Positions 61,274-64,000 of a DNA stretch of 64,000 bases are shown piece after piece. Positions within the stretch are counted from its first letter, which is position 1; every line of letters starts with the position of its first letter. Source of the DNA: a virus. The notes beneath the pieces are model-generated. The model saw only the letters and a program-made list of their open reading frames with translations. It was not told the DNA's origin and searched no databases. A program made the translations under genes and the position numbers. The stretch spans positions 1 through 64,000 of IMG/VR virus record IMGVR_UViG_3300024312_000003. The stretch is one strand, 5' to 3'.

Positions 61274-61661
61274 GATTCAAAATGTTTTCTAAATATTGTT
61301 TCGAATTCAATACAATCGATTCAGTACTTGATTGCTTAAATCCATTTATAAGAATATCCCAATGTTCTTGAAGATGCTCTTCAAGTTCTGTGGATTTATT
61401 CCTTTTATTTATTCTATTTATGTATTCTTCTTTTAAAGATATGTCTGGATAAATTATTTTGTATTTAATTTGTCGTTTATTTAATTCTTGTCTTAGAATA
61501 CCCCACATTGGTAAAAGTGGAATTTTACCACAGTTTTCATTTTCTAGAGCAAGATTTACAATTTCATCGACTCCCAAATACGGAATGTCAAGATCAATAA
61601 ACCTTGAATTCTTCCTACTTAGAGTAGTTTTACCTGTAGCGTGAAAGCAACAATAAATCAT
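61245..61661 (-). CDS. P-loop kinase-like protein, 138 aa
   Basis: Start ATG 61661, ribosome-binding site AGGACCC. A Walker A-like loop at the very N-terminus (CCFHATGKTTLSR, K11-T12) lacks the first glycine of GxxxxGK(S/T). DLDIPYLGVDEIVN and YKIIYPDISLKEEYINRINK with a terminal lid-like helical region resemble small nucleoside or adenylate kinases. At 138 residues it is shorter than typical (about 190-220). The ribosome-binding site lies in a hairpin that could block translation; see findings. It overlaps the ART-like gene by 29 bases. Confidence 0.6.
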   Translation of the reverse strand: MIYCCFHATGKTTLSRKNSRFIDLDIPYLGVDEIVNLALENENCGKIPLLPMWGILRQELNKRQIKYKIIYPDISLKEEYINRINKRNKSTELEEHLQEHWDILINGFKQSSTESIVLNSKQYLENILNHEHDHTLSR

Positions 61662-61665
61662 AAGG

Positions 61666-61736
61666 GTCCTAATTATTAAGAACTCAATTAAAAAATCTTA
61701 ATAATTAGGACAGAGATACAATTGTATCTCTGTCCT
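61666..61736 (-). promoter_or_regulatory. nested hairpins in the leader of the kinase-like gene
   Basis: Two inverted repeats overlap. Hairpin A: 16-bp arms (GTCCTAATTATTAAGA) at 61666-61681 and 61696-61711, whose left arm includes the ribosome-binding site AGGAC. Hairpin B: a 30-bp perfect palindrome at 61707-61736 (half AGGACAGAGATACAA). B uses the last five bases of A's right arm, so they are mutually exclusive. This is a switch-like layout. Confidence 0.6.
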
Positions 61737-61742
61737 GTTTAG

Positions 61743-62057
61743 TTACTTCTTACCGAAATGTCGTTGGACAAAGCCTTCACGATTGATGATCGTGAAACCC
61801 ATCTGCTTGAGTTCAGCAAAGCGTTTGAGAACCATCTGCGGAGACTTGTAAGGCTCTCCCGTCTTCTTGTTCAACAAACCACTCCATTGGACCTTGTAGC
61901 CGTCTTTGAGATGGTTATAATCTGGTCGACGAGAATCGACTTTCTTGAAGGCCGCAGGAAGCTTATCAGGATTCCATTTCTCATTGACTGCCACAATGAA
62001 GCAGTTCGAGCCATGGATCGAGAAAGAGATGTAAATTTTGGTCAGTTTCTTTGTCAT
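61743..62057 (-). CDS. hypothetical protein, 104 aa
   Basis: Start ATG 62057. A basic alpha/beta protein, KIYISFSIHGSNCFIVAVNE, WNPDKLPAAFKKVDSRRPDY, then WSGLLNKKTGEPYKSPQMVL and a basic C-terminus. The aromatic and basic residues suggest nucleic-acid contact. It is downstream of the AAA+ gene by 6 bases and is ended by the hairpin at 61707. No family recognised. Confidence 0.6.
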   Translation of the reverse strand: MTKKLTKIYISFSIHGSNCFIVAVNEKWNPDKLPAAFKKVDSRRPDYNHLKDGYKVQWSGLLNKKTGEPYKSPQMVLKRFAELKQMGFTIINREGFVQRHFGKK

Positions 62058-62063
62058 GTTGTT

Positions 62064-63527
62064 TTATCCGTTACTAGATGCTAGTGGTTCATCGGGAGCT
62101 GGTGGATTAAAGGGAGACGCGTTAATTCTGCTATTTCTTTGAGTTTGAGAAAGATCAAAATCCCAGTTCAAATCTTTATTTGTTTGAAAGGGAATATTTC
62201 GATGTCCTACCTCATTACTGATAGACCCATGAATTCCGTGTTGAAACATCTTTACTGAGTCACGCACAATTTCGGCTGCTGACGGCCATCCGGTTGGATA
62301 ATGAATATCCTCTGCGTGTGGATGTTCAAGACGTACCGGAGCAATATTGCTCCTGTCGTTAGGATTATGATTCTTCAAACTTTCAGAATCTTTGATGATT
62401 GCCTCATCTGATCGATGCTCTGTATCGAAAAGATAATTCTTAGTCTTGAATTTAAGAGTATCAGTCTCAATTTCAAATCCAGAATCACCTAGGGTGATTT
62501 TCAATTCAGAAAAATCACCTCTTGTAATTTGAGTAGTTTCAGAGTAGGCAAATTCAAATTCGTTAATTTTTTTAGTTCTCTTAAAGATAGTGTAATAACT
62601 ATAATCCCCATTAATCCTTAGGAAATAGGTTTCTTCCTTTTCGTCAAAGCAATTAATGCACGAATATTGATCACCAAATGTGCCGTTTGTTTTAAGCTCA
62701 TAAAACACTTCATTGGAAATTGCTTCAATCGAATTCACAATACTTTCGTTATGAATGTTAGATTCAGTAACGTAAGCTTTCAACAAATCGTAAGTGATCT
62801 TAATTTGTTGAGTCATGATGGCGAGTTGAATTATTTCTTTTGTGGTCATTCCTCGTTTGTAATTATCTTTGAAATATTCAATCACTTCAGGGAATTTCAA
62901 AGATTCGAAGAATTTAGAGTATCGAATTCGACCCGGACGACCTTTCAAGTATTCGTTTACCCGACTGTAATCGTTGGCGCAAATGATTGTCAGCTTCTTA
63001 CCACCACCACACGAACCATCAAGAATGCTCAAAATACCATTTTGAGCAGACGTCTCTTCGTTGAGTTCAGGATTGTAATAATGCTTGTCAAATTCATCAA
63101 ACATCACAACGATGTTTTGCTTGATCTTTGCAAAAAGATTTGCAAGCATATTCAGAGGAATTGCGTGATCAACAATCACCACTGGATAATCCATACCGAG
63201 TGCTGTTTTTGCGATCACCTGCAGCGTGGTTGTTTTACCAGTACCTTTGAGACCGTAGAGGCCAATACCCATGCAGGTGTCTTGGGTTTCAAAAGTCTTG
63301 AGGTATCGAGCTGTGTCTTTGTGGACACTTCCGTAAATCTTGGGAGGTGGGTTTGGAAATTCAGAAAGTTCCAGATAGAGATTTTTCTCCTCACCATCAA
63401 ATCGGATTCGATAAATTCCAGTTGGAATTGCATCATGAATGTTTCCAGGAACCATCGTCATGGCGTCGACGCGGCCATCCGGATGAACATTAAAGGCGAA
63501 CTTACGAAGATTTTGAGTAGAAGTCAT
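62064..63527 (-). CDS. AAA+ ATPase, 487 aa
   Basis: Start ATG 63527. Walker A GLYGLKGTGKTTT at residues 89-101 (K98, T99), Walker B IVVMFDEFDK at 139-148 (D144, E145), sensor 1 TIICANDYSR, and an arginine-finger region LKGRPGRIRYSKFF. The fold is close to the bacterial-type clamp-loader, BCS1 or FtsH-type AAA module. The N-terminal 80 residues are a beta domain, and the C-terminal 230 residues include CINCFDEKEETY and a proline-rich end, both unassigned. It begins an operon with several small genes and probably remodels a protein or nucleic-acid target. Confidence 0.8.
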   Translation of the reverse strand: MTSTQNLRKFAFNVHPDGRVDAMTMVPGNIHDAIPTGIYRIRFDGEEKNLYLELSEFPNPPPKIYGSVHKDTARYLKTFETQDTCMGIGLYGLKGTGKTTTLQVIAKTALGMDYPVVIVDHAIPLNMLANLFAKIKQNIVVMFDEFDKHYYNPELNEETSAQNGILSILDGSCGGGKKLTIICANDYSRVNEYLKGRPGRIRYSKFFESLKFPEVIEYFKDNYKRGMTTKEIIQLAIMTQQIKITYDLLKAYVTESNIHNESIVNSIEAISNEVFYELKTNGTFGDQYSCINCFDEKEETYFLRINGDYSYYTIFKRTKKINEFEFAYSETTQITRGDFSELKITLGDSGFEIETDTLKFKTKNYLFDTEHRSDEAIIKDSESLKNHNPNDRSNIAPVRLEHPHAEDIHYPTGWPSAAEIVRDSVKMFQHGIHGSISNEVGHRNIPFQTNKDLNWDFDLSQTQRNSRINASPFNPPAPDEPLASSNG

Positions 63528-63542
63528 TTTTGATCAGTTGAT

Positions 63543-63812
63543 TTATTCAGAAATGTACTTGGTGATGATTTCTTCAAGAGTGTGACTGCGAAGCAAACCT
63601 TCGATTTGACCGACGGCTACGAGCACATCACCCGCGTCCAGATCAGTAGGCGCATCAATTGCCAGACGCTCTTCCCCGTCTTCGTATTTGATTTTTACAA
63701 TTGTGAAAGAGCCGGGATCCCAGTCTAGAAATGTTGAAAACAGTTTATTCAAAAAACTGATGTCAAAAGCAGTGACTGCGCTTGCTTGGATTGGAATGAA
63801 TTTGAGTTCCAT
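63543..63812 (-). CDS. hypothetical protein, 89 aa
   Basis: Start ATG 63812. Small acidic protein, MELKFIPIQASAVTAFDISF, DDGSFTIVKIKYEDGEERLA, and a helical C-terminus (LEEIITKYISE). It lies 15 bases upstream of the AAA+ gene on the same strand and may be its partner. No family recognised. Confidence 0.55.
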   Translation of the reverse strand: MELKFIPIQASAVTAFDISFLNKLFSTFLDWDPGSFTIVKIKYEDGEERLAIDAPTDLDAGDVLVAVGQIEGLLRSHTLEEIITKYISE

Positions 63813-63840
63813 GATTTACCCAAAATAAAAAGAATGTTTT

Positions 63841-63882
63841 ACCTATTACACTTCAGTGATATGTATCTGAAGTGTAATAGGT
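63841..63882 (-). terminator. hairpin terminator near the right edge
   Basis: Stem of 16 perfect pairs (ACCTATTACACTTCAG with its complement) and a 10-base loop, just downstream of the partial gene ending at 63893 on the minus strand. Confidence 0.75.
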
Positions 63883-63892
63883 TTTATGTTGT

Positions 63893-64000
63893 TTAGATCA
63901 CGATGTCTTCAGCAAGAACAGGCGCTGGAAAATACTCCATGTAGTTCTTGCCGAGTTTCTCCCAGACCATGTTGATCTTCATCTCCAACTCTTCGATTGT
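63893..64000 (-). CDS. C-terminal fragment of an unknown gene (partial)
   Basis: The last 35 residues are visible: a helical end (IEELEMKINMVWEKLGKNYM) followed by FPAPVLAEDIVI and a stop at 63893-63895. The beginning lies beyond the right edge. Too short to assign. Confidence 0.6.
   Translation of the reverse strand, partial: TIEELEMKINMVWEKLGKNYMEYFPAPVLAEDIVI

Noticed and set aside
60428-61339. 303-codon plus-strand frame opposite the ART-like gene
   Set aside because: Antisense to a minus-strand gene with clear ART-type motifs; composition (Phe/Ile/His-rich) is that of a shadow frame.
62667-63533. 288-codon plus-strand frame opposite the AAA+ gene
   Set aside because: Cys/Phe/His-rich shadow of a gene with intact Walker A and B motifs.

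Overview
This window is part of the genome of a large tailed phage (a 'jumbo' myovirus) of a Gram-negative host, distantly related to the phiKZ type. Four things support this. (i) A gene running off the left edge encodes the N-terminus of a multisubunit RNA polymerase beta-prime subunit and sits head-to-head with a 2119-aa tail/transglycosylase protein, an arrangement like phiKZ gp180/gp181. (ii) A separate gene encodes only the N-terminal half of RNA polymerase beta and lies two genes from the major capsid gene, like phiKZ gp120/gp123. (iii) The capsid protein has a long N-terminal propeptide. (iv) A large portal protein, spanin-like lysis genes, tail fibres and replication proteins are present and no bacterial housekeeping genes are seen. 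The DNA is AT-rich except for the capsid gene. The phiKZ gene numbers are recalled from memory, not searched.

Layout. 1-9.9 kb: RNAP beta-prime start, tape-measure/transglycosylase protein, two virion proteins. 9.9-17.4 kb: small minus-strand genes including a NADAR-like ADP-ribose hydrolase, a SLOG protein and a RecA/UvsX-like ATPase. 17.5-21.2 kb: two unknown genes, an RNase H fused to an unknown domain, and a membrane protein/lipoprotein pair. 21.2-33.4 kb: virion genes, a needle-like spike, an SbcC/gp46-type ATPase, and a receptor-binding locus (two paralogous fibres, one with an S74 chaperone, then a polyglycine adhesin and a small Ig-like protein). 33.5-36.7 kb: CYTH-like protein, lysis genes (membrane protein, o-spanin-like, i-spanin-like), RuvC-like resolvase. 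36.7-49.8 kb: virion protein, portal, 697-aa unknown, RNAP beta N-half, coiled-coil membrane protein, major capsid protein. 49.9-55.3 kb: DnaB-like helicase, collagen-like protein, an unknown gene, beta-helix tailspike. 55.4-64 kb: a long minus-strand run of small, probably early or accessory genes including an ADP-ribosyltransferase-fold protein, a DHH phosphoesterase, a P-loop kinase-like protein, a Cys-cluster protein, a helix-turn-helix protein and an AAA+ ATPase.

Transcription changes strand 15 times. At six of the eight convergent junctions the same 30-34 bp palindrome (half-site GGCATAAAGAGGGGAA) separates the two stop codons, and most other terminator hairpins share its GGCAT/ATGCC edge. 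This is a genome-specific bidirectional terminator family.

The most interesting biology is the ADP-ribose theme (a NADAR-like hydrolase and an ART-fold protein in one phage, with a DHH phosphoesterase beside the ART), the split RNA polymerase, a hairpin that would hide the ribosome-binding site of the kinase-like gene, and a palindromic two-way Shine-Dalgarno between divergent genes only 32 bases apart. No tRNA, CRISPR array or insertion sequence was recognised, and there is no gene-free stretch longer than about 300 bases.
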